Shown here: positions 1 to 8,859 of the stretch, in pieces | Numbering within the stretch: position 1 is the first letter of the stretch | Layout: every line of letters begins with the position of its first letter | Assembly (NCBI GenBank): GCA_019455065.1 | Contig: JACFNC010000011.1 | Location: 1-64,000 of the forward strand | Length of the DNA stretch: 64,000 nt | Reading direction: 5' to 3' | Origin: Rhodospirillales bacterium | GTDB taxonomy: Bacteria > Pseudomonadota > Alphaproteobacteria > Rhodospirillales > Magnetospirillaceae | Translations under genes and position numbers: made by a program | The notes under the pieces: model-generated | What the model saw: the letters and a program-made list of their open reading frames with translations, nothing else | What the model was told of the DNA's origin: nothing | Databases searched by the model: none

Positions 1-134
1 ACCAAACCCCTCAGCCCGGAATACGCCCCAGAAGGCATCGGTCCCCCCTTCAAACACCCAGCCCCAGCTTTACGAGCCACCCTCAAAGGCGTCAACCACT
101 ATCCCAAACGGATATTTCTTGCCGGCGCGCCCCG

Positions 135-653
135 TCATCCGCCGGCCTGACCGCAACCGCCTTCACGGCCGGTGAGACGGGCCAACTGGTCGATGACGCG
201 GCAGACATAGCCGAGCTGGAGTTCGGGGGTGGCGGAGTGGTAATGCGCGACCGCGAGCGCCCAACTTCCGTGGCGGCGATGGTGGTTCTTGAGCAGCCAG
301 GCGGCATAGGCGAGGTTGCGGGGCGGGTCGAAGGGGCCATCCGCCACTCCCTCGAAGAACCGGGCATGAAATCTCATGGAAACCTGGGCGCAGCCGATGT
401 CGGCGCGTGTCGCGCCCGCGGTCCTCGCGAGAACGGCCGAGGCCTCGGCGGCCGAGGATGGAAAATACGAGCGGCCGTCGATGTTCAGGGCGAACGGGTG
501 ATCCCCGCTCTCGGCCAGGACAATGGCCTGGAGTAGGGTCGGCGGCACCTCGAACAGCGGCGCGATGCGCGCCGCCCAGTCGAGACAGACACCCGCCGCG
601 GCAGGCCGCGCAACCGCCATCACCAGCGACAAGCACACGAGAAACCAATGCAT
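135..653 (-). CDS. Lytic transglycosylase-like periplasmic protein
   Basis: Predicted small peptidoglycan lytic transglycosylase (SLT/goose-lysozyme fold) of about 172 residues. A signal peptide is visible at the start (MHWFLVCLSLVMAVARPAAA), followed by LAESGDHPFALNIDG, which resembles the catalytic ES motif and the downstream ALN motif of the family, and by AYAAWLLKNH and VAHYHSA, which match later SLT blocks. I chose the ATG at 653 because it places the signal peptide at the N-terminus. The frame stays open upstream to a TTG at 716, with ATGs between, and no strong ribosome site decides the matter. There is no secretion or conjugation cluster next to it, so its role could be wall remodelling or support of an envelope machine encoded outside the window. 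Confidence 0.7.
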   Translation of the reverse strand: MHWFLVCLSLVMAVARPAAAGVCLDWAARIAPLFEVPPTLLQAIVLAESGDHPFALNIDGRSYFPSSAAEASAVLARTAGATRADIGCAQVSMRFHARFFEGVADGPFDPPRNLAYAAWLLKNHHRRHGSWALAVAHYHSATPELQLGYVCRVIDQLARLTGREGGCGQAGG

Positions 654-765
654 CCCGCCCGAATCCACCGCCCGCATTTTCCGCATTGTCGGCGGTACCG
701 GTAAAGGTTCGGTCAAGGCGCGGCAGCCTCCGCCCCCGGCGGGATGGGAGCGGAGGCCAGTCGCT

Positions 766-1686
766 TTACTTCTTCTTGGGCGGCAGGGCCTTTTCGGCGT
801 TGCTCTTGTCGATCATCACATGCTTGATGAACACCTGCTGGCTGGGCCTTTCGCCCTTCAGCCAGCCGGCCATGGTGTCGACGCCGAGCCGACCCCAGCC
901 GACGGGGCTGAGTTGGACGGTCATGTCGAGTTCGCCCTTCATCACCGACATCACCGCCGGCGGCACGCCGTTCATCCCGGTGATGACGATGCCCCCCTTC
1001 TTGCCGGCGGCGACCGCCGCCTGGACGGCGCCCAGGGCGAGTTCGTCATTGGCGGAGTAGATGGCGCGGACGTCCGGATGGGCGACCAGGATGTCCTCGG
1101 CCTCGCGAAGACCGTCCTCGCGGGTGAGGGCCACGTTCTTCTTGTAGACGACGGGCATGTCCTTGTGTTTGGCGATCTGTTCGGCGAAGCCCGCCTCGAG
1201 ATTCTGGAAGGTGGCCGCGCCGGCCGGGCCGGCGATCATCGCCACCTTGCCCTTGCCGCCCGCCGCCTTGGCGATCCATTCGGCGATGTCGCGTCCGATC
1301 TGCTTCTCGTCCATCGCGACGAACAGGGTCTGGTGCGGCGACTTGGCGCCGCGGGCCACCGAGATGATGGGAATGCCGGCCTTCGAGGCCGCCTCGTAGG
1401 CGGCGGCCGTGGCGACGGCATCGATCGGCGAGATGAGGATGCCGTCGACCTTCTGCGCCACGAGGTCGAGCACGCCGTTGACCTGGGTGTTGACGTTCTC
1501 GTTGGCGGTGACGATGCGGACCTCCCAGCCCAGTTCCTTCGCCCGCGCCTCGATGCCGCCGCGCATGGCGATGTAGAAGGGATTGGTGTCCGACGCCAGG
1601 GCGACGCCCAGAACCTCGGCGGAGGCGGGCGCCGCACCCAACATCAGGCCGGCGGCCGCAAGCATAGTACAAAGCGTTTTCTTCAT
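766..1686 (-). CDS. Sugar-type ABC transporter substrate-binding protein (RbsB-like)
   Basis: Periplasmic binding protein of the RbsB/XylF class (Peripla_BP_4), 306 residues. The signal peptide is residues 1-23, with cleavage expected after APASA. The mature part begins VLGVALASDTNPFYIAMRGG, the usual opening strand and helix of the fold, and contains ILISPIDAVA and NDELALGAVQAA, typical hinge and ligand-lobe blocks. AGGAAACGACC precedes the ATG. It is the last gene of a minus-strand unit after the ATPase and permease genes, an unusual order since the binding protein often comes first. The ligand may be a sugar, nucleoside or other polar compound. The shared operator with catabolic genes suggests it is tied to that pathway rather than to general sugar use. 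Confidence 0.88.
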   Translation of the reverse strand: MKKTLCTMLAAAGLMLGAAPASAEVLGVALASDTNPFYIAMRGGIEARAKELGWEVRIVTANENVNTQVNGVLDLVAQKVDGILISPIDAVATAAAYEAASKAGIPIISVARGAKSPHQTLFVAMDEKQIGRDIAEWIAKAAGGKGKVAMIAGPAGAATFQNLEAGFAEQIAKHKDMPVVYKKNVALTREDGLREAEDILVAHPDVRAIYSANDELALGAVQAAVAAGKKGGIVITGMNGVPPAVMSVMKGELDMTVQLSPVGWGRLGVDTMAGWLKGERPSQQVFIKHVMIDKSNAEKALPPKKK

Positions 1687-1727
1687 GGTCGTTTCCTAAC
1701 CCCTCTTCGGTGATACCTGTGGCCCGT

Positions 1728-2723
1728 TCATTTACGGCGGGCCCTGAGCTGGTCGGCGGCCGCGGCGAGGACGATGACCACACCGATGGCGACCCGTTGC
1801 CAGTAGGAATGGACGTTCATCAGGTTGAGGCTGTTGGCCAGCACCACCATGATGAGCACGCCGATCATGCTCTTGTACAGCTTGCCCTCGCCGCCCTTCA
1901 ACGAGGCGCCGCCGAGGACGACCGCGGCGATGGCCGTCAGCTCATAGAACTCCCCGGCGGTCGGCTGCCCGGACTGGAGGCGCGAGGCCAGCATGACGCC
2001 GGCAACGCCGGCCATCGCCCCGCACCAAGTGTAGGCCGAGGTGGCGACCCGGTCGACCTGGATGCCGGCCAGATAGGCCGCCTCGCGGTTGCCGCCGGTG
2101 GCGAAGACGCGCCGCCCATAAGCCGTCGCATGCAGGAGCCATCCGAACACCGCGAACAGCAGCAGCGGCAGCCACACCAGATAGTGGACGCCGAGAAACG
2201 CTCCGCGACCGATTTCGAGAAAGGAATCGGGCAGGCCGTATTCACCGACCACCGGCCGGCCGTCGGTGATGAGCAGTGTAAGCCCGCGCACCATGACCAT
2301 CGTGCCCAGCGTGGTGATGAACGGACTGACCTTGAGCCGTGTCACCACGAGGCCGTTGAGCAGCCCGATCGCGGCCCCCGCGGCCACGCCCGCGGCCATG
2401 CCCACCACGACGTTCGTTTCCAGCATCACCCAGGCGGCGACGCAACCCGCGAAGGCCACCACCGATCCGACCGACAGGTCGAACCCGCCGGCAATGATCA
2501 CGAAGGTCATGCCGATGGCGATGATCGCCATGACCGACGCTTGCAGCAGGATGTTGTTGAGATTCATCGGCGACAGGAAACGCTCGGTCGCCAATGCGCT
2601 GAACACCATCAGCAACGCCAGCGCGAGCAGCGGCATCTGGTCGAGCAGCCCCCTGAGCAGCGTCCCCCGCGCCTTGGCCTCGGACGTCTGCACCGCCCCC
2701 TCCGCACCGCCCAAACTCGCCAT
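1728..2723 (-). CDS. Sugar-type ABC transporter permease (RbsC-like)
   Basis: Inner-membrane permease of the RbsC/AraH family (BPD_transp_2), 331 residues, close to family length. Many hydrophobic segments are visible, and the family signatures GGFDLSVGSVVAFAG and LGGASLKGGEGKLYKSMIGV are present. The second matches the conserved cytoplasmic loop that contacts the ATPase. The start is supported by GGGAGGGTGACGG before the ATG and lies 3 bases after the ATPase stop, so the two are probably translated from one mRNA. It would form the translocation pore with the double ATPase encoded upstream and the binding protein downstream. Confidence 0.9.
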   Translation of the reverse strand: MASLGGAEGAVQTSEAKARGTLLRGLLDQMPLLALALLMVFSALATERFLSPMNLNNILLQASVMAIIAIGMTFVIIAGGFDLSVGSVVAFAGCVAAWVMLETNVVVGMAAGVAAGAAIGLLNGLVVTRLKVSPFITTLGTMVMVRGLTLLITDGRPVVGEYGLPDSFLEIGRGAFLGVHYLVWLPLLLFAVFGWLLHATAYGRRVFATGGNREAAYLAGIQVDRVATSAYTWCGAMAGVAGVMLASRLQSGQPTAGEFYELTAIAAVVLGGASLKGGEGKLYKSMIGVLIMVVLANSLNLMNVHSYWQRVAIGVVIVLAAAADQLRARRK

Positions 2724-2726
2724 CCG

Positions 2727-4241
2727 TCACCCTCCCAGCGCTTCGCGCAACGTCCGCTCGTTGTAGTCGTCGCCGCCGCGGCGCATCGATCCGACGACCT
2801 GCCCCTTCCGCAGGGCGATGACGGCGTCGCTCATGAGCATCACCTCGGGAATCTCGGACGAGGTGAAGATCACCGCCCCACCCTCGGCGACGAAATCGTG
2901 CATCAGCTTGTGAATGCGGGCCTTGGCGGCGACGTCGATGCCCTGGGTCGGCTCGTCCAGCAACAGCACGCCAACCTTGCCAACCAGCCAGCGGGCGAAA
3001 ATCACCTTCTGCTGGTTTCCCCCGGAGAGGTCGCCGACGCGGCGCGACGGATCGCGCGGGCGGATGTCGAGGACCTCCATCAACTCGGCAACCAGGCGGT
3101 CGACCGCGCCCTCGTCCATGCGCCAGCCGCGCGAAAAGGCGCGCAGGTTCGGCAGCACGATGTTGTCGCGGACGCTCAGATCCATGACCAGGGCCAGACG
3201 CCGTTCGCCCGGCACGTAGCCAATGCCGTTGGCGATGGCGTGGCCGGGACTGGCATGAGCGGCCGGCCGGCCGGCGACCGCAAGATCGCCCGGGTGCGGG
3301 AGATCGGCACCGAACAGGCGGCGGAGAAACTCGGTCGTGCCGCTGCCCAGCAGCCCGGCGAGCCCCAGCACCTCGCCCGTGCGCACCGCCAGCGTGGCGG
3401 GAACATCGGCGACGGACTCGTCGTCGATGCGGCAGCCAAGCGCGGCCTCGCCGAAAACACGGTCGTGGGGTCGGTGCAGTTCCTCGAGGTCGCGCCCGGT
3501 CATCAGGCGCACCAGTTGCTCCTTGTCGATCTCGCCCCGCCCGCAGCACGCCACCACGCGGCCGTCACGCAATACGGTGCAGGCATCGGACAAGCGCACG
3601 ATCTCGTCGAGCCGATGGGAGACGTAGATTATTCCCACGCCCTCGGCCTTGAGTCGCTCGATCATTCCGAACAACCGCTCGGCCTCGCGATGCTCGAGCG
3701 AGGCCGTGGGCTCGTCGAGAATGAGCAGGCGCGCCTTCTGCGACAGGGCGCGGGCGATCACCACCAGTTGGCGTTCGGCGAAGGTCAGTTCATCCATGCG
3801 CGCATCGAGGCGGCCCTGGAAGTCGAGGCGCGCCAAGGCCGCAGCGGCATGCTCCCGCATTCGCCGATGGTCGATGGCGGGCAGCATCCCGAACACTCGG
3901 CGCTCGGGCCACGCGCCGAGGGTGACGTTCTCGGCCACCGTGGCGGCGGGGACGATGCGCATTTCCTGGGGTATGACGATGATGCCGGCGGCCTGGGCCT
4001 CGCGCGGGGAGGGAAAGCGGCGCGCTTCGCCCTCGAGCAGTATCTCGCCGGCATCGGCGCGATGCACGCCACCGAGAATCTTGATGAGAGTGGACTTGCC
4101 GGCGCCGTTCTCGCCGATCAGCGTATGAACCTGGCCCGCCCGCACGGAAAGCGAAACGTCGTCGAGCGCCTGGGTGCCGCCAAAGCCCTTGGATACATTA
4201 CGAACCGACAGAAGTTCGCCGCAATGGCCCACTATGCCCAC
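2727..4241 (-). CDS. Sugar-type ABC transporter double ATPase (RbsA-like)
   Basis: Fused two-domain ATPase of the RbsA/MglA family, 504 residues. Domain 1 has Walker A GENGAGKST at residues 43-51, a Walker B region LLILDEPTASLE and the H-loop VSHRLDE. Domain 2 has the degenerate nucleotide site GLLGSGTTEF, the signature LSGGNQQKV and LLLDEPTQGID. This asymmetry is typical of the family. Translation starts at a GTG, either 4241 or the in-frame GTG at 4232, downstream of AGGGAGGGA. It is the first gene of the importer unit. A promoter with its -10 overlapped by the GAATG-N2-ATTC palindrome lies just upstream. Confidence 0.9.
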   Translation of the reverse strand: MGIVGHCGELLSVRNVSKGFGGTQALDDVSLSVRAGQVHTLIGENGAGKSTLIKILGGVHRADAGEILLEGEARRFPSPREAQAAGIIVIPQEMRIVPAATVAENVTLGAWPERRVFGMLPAIDHRRMREHAAAALARLDFQGRLDARMDELTFAERQLVVIARALSQKARLLILDEPTASLEHREAERLFGMIERLKAEGVGIIYVSHRLDEIVRLSDACTVLRDGRVVACCGRGEIDKEQLVRLMTGRDLEELHRPHDRVFGEAALGCRIDDESVADVPATLAVRTGEVLGLAGLLGSGTTEFLRRLFGADLPHPGDLAVAGRPAAHASPGHAIANGIGYVPGERRLALVMDLSVRDNIVLPNLRAFSRGWRMDEGAVDRLVAELMEVLDIRPRDPSRRVGDLSGGNQQKVIFARWLVGKVGVLLLDEPTQGIDVAAKARIHKLMHDFVAEGGAVIFTSSEIPEVMLMSDAVIALRKGQVVGSMRRGGDDYNERTLREALGG

Positions 4242-4376
4242 TCCCTCCCTGGGTCACCGCCGCTCTTTCATGATTGCCGGGCATCGACCCGGTTGCATTT
4301 CCGACAAGCTCTTTCCTTAATTGCGCGAACGCGATAGGGAAGGCTTGCCGGCCGCGAAGAACGTTCGGCTAATAAC

Positions 4377-4387
4377 GAATGTTATTC
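4377..4387. promoter_or_regulatory. Putative TetR operator, site 1 (GAATGTTATTC)
   Basis: The palindrome GAATGTTATTC, followed by ACTTTT, sits in the divergent region between the rbsA-like gene (minus) and the tetR gene (plus). Near-identical palindromes occur at 11015, 15723 and 15782, each upstream of another transcription unit of region A. Position next to the regulator gene makes it a likely autoregulatory operator. Binding by this TetR protein is inference. Confidence 0.6.
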
Positions 4388-4406
4388 ACTTTTATCTGGC
4401 GGTCAA
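4379..4406 (-). promoter_or_regulatory. Putative sigma-70 promoter of the Rbs-type importer
   Basis: On the minus strand, TTGACC (4406-4401) is followed after 16 bases by TAACAT (4384-4379). The -10 overlaps the GAATG-N2-ATTC palindrome, the arrangement expected for repression by a bound TetR dimer. Predicted by eye only. Confidence 0.45.
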
Positions 4407-4465
4407 CAGCTTTATAGTGAGTTGAGTCGGCAACGCGGTCCCGCAAAGGAGATGGAACTTTCGGT

Positions 4466-5095
4466 ATGGCTCAAGTCAAGAAAACGTCGGTGCGCTTGGC
4501 CATTCTGGAGGCCGCCCACGAGCTTTTCATGAACAAGGGCTACTCGGCGACCACGCTTTCCGACATCGCGTCGGGATCGGGCGTGACGATGTCCAACATC
4601 TACAATTACTTCCGATCGAAGCTCGACGTCTTGTACGCGCTTTACGAACCCTGGCTCGACCAGCGGCTCGACCGTTTGTCCAAGGATGTGGCGAGAATCC
4701 GCGATCCGCGCAAGCGGCTGCGCAAGGTGCTGCTGGCCGTGCTGCGCGACATTCCCATGGAGAACAACTGCTTCGCCAACAACGTGCTGCAGGCGCTGTC
4801 GACCCGCACCGCCGACGACCCCTACTCGCGCGAGCTTCTGTTGCGGTCGGAGCAAAAGGTCTCCGCGATGATCCGCGACGCGCTTCCGGATTCGGCGCGC
4901 TTCGTCATGACCGACAATCTGCTCGCCCACCTACTGTTCATGGCCTTTGACGGCTTCGCCGTAAACTATAAGGTGAACGGGCCTTCGCGCCGGGTGGAGG
5001 GCATCGTCGACATGCTGGTCGACTTGATCATGGCCACCGCCGCATACGACGCCATCGTCCAGGAAGGCGGCGACCCCTCGGCGAATACCGCGTAA
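4466..5095 (+). CDS. TetR-family transcriptional regulator
   Basis: TetR/AcrR regulator of 209 residues. The N-terminal helix-turn-helix is clear: RLAILEAAHELFMNKGYSAT, then LSDIASGSGVTMSNIYNYF, then RSKLDVLYALYE, the standard three-helix block at about residues 10-62. The C-terminal ligand domain has no recognised specificity. The gene is divergent from the Rbs-type importer and convergent with the acyl-CoA ligase gene. A GAATG-N2-ATTC palindrome upstream recurs before the hyuA, coxG-ubiD and Mo-hydroxylase genes, so the protein is the best candidate regulator of all of region A. The inducer could be a pathway acyl-CoA, which is speculation. AAAGGAG precedes the start at rather long spacing. 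Confidence 0.92.
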   Translation: MAQVKKTSVRLAILEAAHELFMNKGYSATTLSDIASGSGVTMSNIYNYFRSKLDVLYALYEPWLDQRLDRLSKDVARIRDPRKRLRKVLLAVLRDIPMENNCFANNVLQALSTRTADDPYSRELLLRSEQKVSAMIRDALPDSARFVMTDNLLAHLLFMAFDGFAVNYKVNGPSRRVEGIVDMLVDLIMATAAYDAIVQEGGDPSANTA

Positions 5096-5131
5096 GCGTT
5101 CGTAAGCGGAAGGGCTTTCCCCGACCCGGTC

Positions 5132-5200
5132 CGTCACCCCCGCGCAGGCGGGGGTCCAACCCTTGGCGTCAATGGATTCCCCCTTGCGCGGGAATTGACG
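5132..5200. repeat. Intergenic double-hairpin repeat, type 1
   Basis: Bounded by CGTCA and TGACG. Hairpin one is CCCCCG/CGGGGG (5137-5154) and hairpin two is ATTCCC/GGGAAT (5176-5195). It lies between the convergent tetR and acyl-CoA ligase genes, where it could also act as a bidirectional transcription stop. Other copies are at 19573, 46991 (half) and 58719-58874. Confidence 0.8.
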
Positions 5201-5226
5201 AGGGAGAATAGAGGGCTGCGCGAATC

Positions 5227-6753
5227 CTAAGCCCCGCGCAGCGCCTTCTTGTCGACCTTGCCGACCGTGGTGCGCGGCAGCGCGGCGACGAACTCGACGG
5301 CGGCGGGCACCTTGTACTTGGCCAGGTTGTCGCGGCAGTGGGCGAGCACGTCCTCGGCCTCGATCCGGCTGCCCGGGCGGCGCACGACATAGGCGCGGAT
5401 GATCTCGCCGCGGTAGGGGTCTGGCACGCCCACCGCCGCCGCCTCGGCGATGTCGGGATGGGCGTAGAGGACCTCGTCCACCTCGCGCGGATAGACGTTG
5501 TAGCCGCCGACGATCGCCATGTCCTTCTTGCGGTCGCGGATGTACAGGTAACCCTCGGCGTCGAACTCGCCGATGTCCCCGGTGTAGAGCCATCCGTCGC
5601 GCAACGCCTCGGCGGTTTCCTGCGGGCGGTTGCGGTAGCCGGACATGATTTGCGGCCCTCGCGCCCGGATTTCGCCGATGCCGCCGACCGGCAGCACGGT
5701 GACCCCGTCATTGACGTCGACGATCTGCACCTCGGTCTCCGGCAGCACCGGCCCGACCGAGCCGGACTTGATCACGCCGCCCTCGCGGACATAGGTGAGC
5801 ACCGGCCCGGCCTCCGTCTGCCCAAAGCCCTCGAGAATGTCCGTCCCCGTGAGTTCGCGCCAGCGCTTGAGGGTCTCTTCCGGCAATGGAGCCGAGCCCG
5901 AGTAGGCCGTACGTAACGTCGAGAAGTCGGCCTCGGCGAAGCCCTCGTAACCCATGAGGCCGATGAACACGGTGGGGCCCGCCGGCAGGCGGGTCAGCCG
6001 TTCGGTCCGCAGCGTCTCCAGCACCCAGTCGGGACGGTAGCGCGGCAGGATCACCATCTTGCCGCGGCAGTAGCAGGAAAGATGCAGGCACATGGCGACG
6101 GCGAAGACGTGGAACAGCGGCATCACGCAGAGCACGCTCTCGTCTTCCGCCTTGGTCGGCAGCGCCGCCTCGCGTTGGCTGATGTTCACCGACATCTGCC
6201 GATGGGTGATGTTGACGCCCTTGGGCAGTCCGGTGGTACCGCCCGTGTATTGCAGGGTAGCCATATTCTCGGGACGCGGCAGGGGCTCGGGCAGGCGCAG
6301 GCCAGCGTCATCGCGCCAGCCGTCGAGCAGGCGCCCACCCTCGCCCAGGCGGATCGCGGCCGGCACCCCGAGCGGATCGAGCAGCGGCTCGACGACCGCC
6401 GCGCTGTCGCCATCGTAGATGACCACGGCGGGTTCGGCGTCCTTGAGGATGTGGGTCAGTTCGCGGGCGGTATAGATGGGGTTGATCGGCGTCGCCTGGG
6501 CGCCCGCGGCGTGGGCGGCGAACATCGCCACCGCCATTTCCAGCGAATTGCCGCAAACCAGCGCCACCCGCGAGCCGCGCGCCCCGAGCCCGACCAATTC
6601 GTGGGCGAAGCCGGCGATGCAGCGGTAGTATTCGGCGTAGGTCAGGCGCCGATCGCCGAACACCACGGCGGTCGCCGCCGGCGCCTTCGCCGCCGCCGCG
6701 GCCAGCATGTGCACCACCGTCGGATGCACCAGCGGCAACCCAGGAAATTCCAT
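5227..6753 (-). CDS. AMP-forming acyl-CoA ligase
   Basis: ANL-superfamily ligase of 508 residues that would activate a carboxylic acid to its CoA thioester via an acyl-adenylate. The P-loop YTGGTTGLPKG is at residues 169-179. Later motifs are GFGQTEAGP, GWLYTGDIGEFDAEGYLYIRDR (a split of the conserved TGD and hinge blocks) and the C-terminal lysine context TTVGKVDKKALR. The start at 6753 is set by GAGGAAACG before the ATG. The open frame extends 36 codons further, but that part runs into a palindromic repeat and is not expected to be protein. It follows hyuB on the same strand, separated by the repeat. The substrate is not evident and could be a product or substrate of the adjacent carboxylase or decarboxylase steps. 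Confidence 0.87.
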   Translation of the reverse strand: MEFPGLPLVHPTVVHMLAAAAAKAPAATAVVFGDRRLTYAEYYRCIAGFAHELVGLGARGSRVALVCGNSLEMAVAMFAAHAAGAQATPINPIYTARELTHILKDAEPAVVIYDGDSAAVVEPLLDPLGVPAAIRLGEGGRLLDGWRDDAGLRLPEPLPRPENMATLQYTGGTTGLPKGVNITHRQMSVNISQREAALPTKAEDESVLCVMPLFHVFAVAMCLHLSCYCRGKMVILPRYRPDWVLETLRTERLTRLPAGPTVFIGLMGYEGFAEADFSTLRTAYSGSAPLPEETLKRWRELTGTDILEGFGQTEAGPVLTYVREGGVIKSGSVGPVLPETEVQIVDVNDGVTVLPVGGIGEIRARGPQIMSGYRNRPQETAEALRDGWLYTGDIGEFDAEGYLYIRDRKKDMAIVGGYNVYPREVDEVLYAHPDIAEAAAVGVPDPYRGEIIRAYVVRRPGSRIEAEDVLAHCRDNLAKYKVPAAVEFVAALPRTTVGKVDKKALRGA

Positions 6754-6801
6754 CGTTTCCTCCCTCATTGGCGCGGGGCTCCCACCCGCTACCGCCTTCT
6801 T

Positions 6802-6875
6802 CGTCATGCCCGGCTTGTCCCGGGCATCCACGTTACCGCGGAGCGTGGATGGCCGGAACAAGTCCGGCCATGACG
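6802..6875. repeat. Intergenic double-hairpin repeat, type 2
   Basis: CGTCATGCCCGG...CCCGGGCAT forms the first hairpin and GATGGCCGGA...TCCGGCCAT the second, ending in TGACG. The layout is the same as the type 1 repeat but with different stem sequences. It separates hyuB from the acyl-CoA ligase gene. A second copy, in the opposite orientation, is at 30686-30763. Confidence 0.8.
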
Positions 6876-6898
6876 CTGAAAGTACCCTTCCCGCCGCC

Positions 6899-8848
6899 TC
6901 ACCAGCCGGGCGGGCGGGAGACGGTGATGTGCGGCCGCACTTCCTCCTCGGTGGGCACCCATGCCGGCTTGATGGACTTGCCGAGCGGGTGGAGCTGGTG
7001 CGGGCCGGTGCCCTCGACGAAGCCCTTCTGCCGCAGCTGGGCCCGCAGGGTTTCGGTCGCGGTATGGTCGATCCGCATATCGCATGCCTCGGCGTCGATC
7101 TCTTCGATCACCACACCGTAGTACTCGCGGGCGGCCTCGACGCTCAGCCACTCGTCGAGAACGTCTTCGAGCACCAGTTCCGGCTCGCGGTCCAGCGGGT
7201 TGCCGAAGCCCCCGCCGCCGGAGGAGGAGTAATAGATCTTGTCGCCCTTCTTGAGTTCCACGCCGGTGGCGTACATGCCGGCGTTGATTTCCCGCGGCGT
7301 GCCTTTGTTGACGATCAGCATGCTGCCGCCGCCGTTGAGCCCGCCGGCGATGCCGAACGGTGCGTGCTTCTCGCGGTCACCGTGGATGGTCATGGTGACG
7401 TCGGTCAGCACCTCGAGCTCGCGCACCAGGGCGAAACCGCCCCGGCGCATGCCGTGGCCGCAGGAGTCGGCGCGGGCCTCGTAGGCCGTGTAGACGACGG
7501 GGAACCAGCGCTCCTCGAGTTCCTGCGGGATCGTGCGCGCATTGCAGAAGCGCATGAAGATGAGCGACTTGCCGTCCTTGAATGTGCGGGCGTTCTCGCC
7601 GCCGACGGCATAGGTGTATTGTACGAACGGCTTCTTGGTGCGCGGGTTGAAGCCGCCCATGCACAGGTTGGTCAGACTGACCGCGGCCGGATAGACGCGC
7701 CACGGCTGCACCTTGCCCATCGGCCCGGCAAGGCAGGCGATGGTCACCGCCTCGATCTTGTCGAAGGCGCCCGAGCAGTAGCCCGTGGTCGGCGCAGGGA
7801 AGACCACGTCGACGCAGGTGCCCGGCTTCGAGATGACCTCGAGGTTGCGGATGATTCCATGATTCAGCGGGAACAGGCTTGGGAAGCAGATCATGAACCC
7901 CAGATAATTGCCGCCGATCAGGGTGGCGCGCGACCCGCCCCACGAGGCGCGCGGCTGCGGATCGCTGTCGGTCCAGTCGAAGCTGAGCTTCGTACCCTTC
8001 TTGGTCATCTTGCAGTGGACGCGGATCGGCGGCTTGCCCGGCGACATGACGTCCTGGTCGCCGAAGTCCTCGAACTCCCACTCGCCGTCGGGAAGCCCCG
8101 CCAGTTCGGCCAGCATCATCCGCTCGGTGTAATCGAACTGCTCCTCATAGGCCTGGAAAAGTGTCTCGACGCCGTAGCGCTCGCACAACTCCAGAATGCG
8201 CCGCTCGATCAGCCGCGAGGCCTCGAACTGCGCCTGCAGATCGGCCCGACGCTCGACCGCGCCGCGGATGTTGATGGCGATCAGGCCGAACAGCTCCTCG
8301 TCGAGTTCGTTGTTCTTGAACAGGCGGATCGGCGGGATTCGCAATCCCTCGGCGTAGCAGGAGGTGGCCTCGGGATTGAACGTGCCGGGCATCGGCCCGC
8401 CCATGTCCGCCCAGTGAATGACCGTGCACGCGAAGGAGACGATCTGGCCCTGATAGAAGATCGGCCGGATCATGCGCGTATCGTTGACGTGAGACCCGGT
8501 GCGATAGGGGTCGCTGAACAGGTAGGTGTCCCCCGGACGCATCTTGTCCTTGGGAATGTCCTTCATCAACTCGGACACGCTCGGCTCGAACGAGGCGTAG
8601 TGGGCCGCGGCGTCGGTATGGCCGTGCGCCACCAGGCGCGCGTCGGGCGTCAGGATCGCGTTGGAGCGGTCGCGCCCCATGCCGATGACCGGATGGTAGG
8701 CGATGCGCTCGATGGTCGTCGACGCCTCGTAGCAGGCGGCGACGAAGGCGTTGCGCATGACCTCGAAGGTGATGAGGTCCATCTTCACGCCGGCGCCGGA
8801 AACCTTCTCCTTGACGTCGGTCGCGGTGGTCGTGGTCTGCTGAGTCAT
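6899..8848 (-). CDS. Hydantoinase B/acetone-acetophenone carboxylase-type subunit (HyuB)
   Basis: HyuB-family large subunit of 649 residues, a partner of the HyuA protein encoded immediately upstream. Enzymes of this family are ATP-dependent hydantoinases, 5-oxoprolinases or ketone carboxylases. Family blocks visible include GMGRDRSNAILTPDARLVAH, GDTYLFSDPYRTGSHVNDT, GGFNPRTKKPF and the C-terminal YYSSSGGGGFGNPLDREP. I chose the ATG at 8848 because AGGAGG lies 6 bases before it and MDLITFEVMRNAF is where homology is expected to begin. The neighbouring acyl-CoA ligase recalls the acetophenone carboxylase plus CoA-ligase arrangement, but the substrate cannot be read from sequence. Confidence 0.87.
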   Translation of the reverse strand: MTQQTTTTATDVKEKVSGAGVKMDLITFEVMRNAFVAACYEASTTIERIAYHPVIGMGRDRSNAILTPDARLVAHGHTDAAAHYASFEPSVSELMKDIPKDKMRPGDTYLFSDPYRTGSHVNDTRMIRPIFYQGQIVSFACTVIHWADMGGPMPGTFNPEATSCYAEGLRIPPIRLFKNNELDEELFGLIAINIRGAVERRADLQAQFEASRLIERRILELCERYGVETLFQAYEEQFDYTERMMLAELAGLPDGEWEFEDFGDQDVMSPGKPPIRVHCKMTKKGTKLSFDWTDSDPQPRASWGGSRATLIGGNYLGFMICFPSLFPLNHGIIRNLEVISKPGTCVDVVFPAPTTGYCSGAFDKIEAVTIACLAGPMGKVQPWRVYPAAVSLTNLCMGGFNPRTKKPFVQYTYAVGGENARTFKDGKSLIFMRFCNARTIPQELEERWFPVVYTAYEARADSCGHGMRRGGFALVRELEVLTDVTMTIHGDREKHAPFGIAGGLNGGGSMLIVNKGTPREINAGMYATGVELKKGDKIYYSSSGGGGFGNPLDREPELVLEDVLDEWLSVEAAREYYGVVIEEIDAEACDMRIDHTATETLRAQLRQKGFVEGTGPHQLHPLGKSIKPAWVPTEEEVRPHITVSRPPGW

Positions 8849-8859
8849 GTCGGCCCTCC

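Noticed and set aside
1-134. Possible end of a gene at the left edge
   Set aside because: Short open frames exist but none shows family motifs, and the only nearby gene ends at 135 on the minus strand.
1710-4337. Very long open frame on the plus strand opposite the Rbs-type importer
   Set aside because: It runs antisense through clear ABC ATPase and permease genes and its product is rich in H, R, G and D without domains. Such frames are expected in GC-rich DNA.
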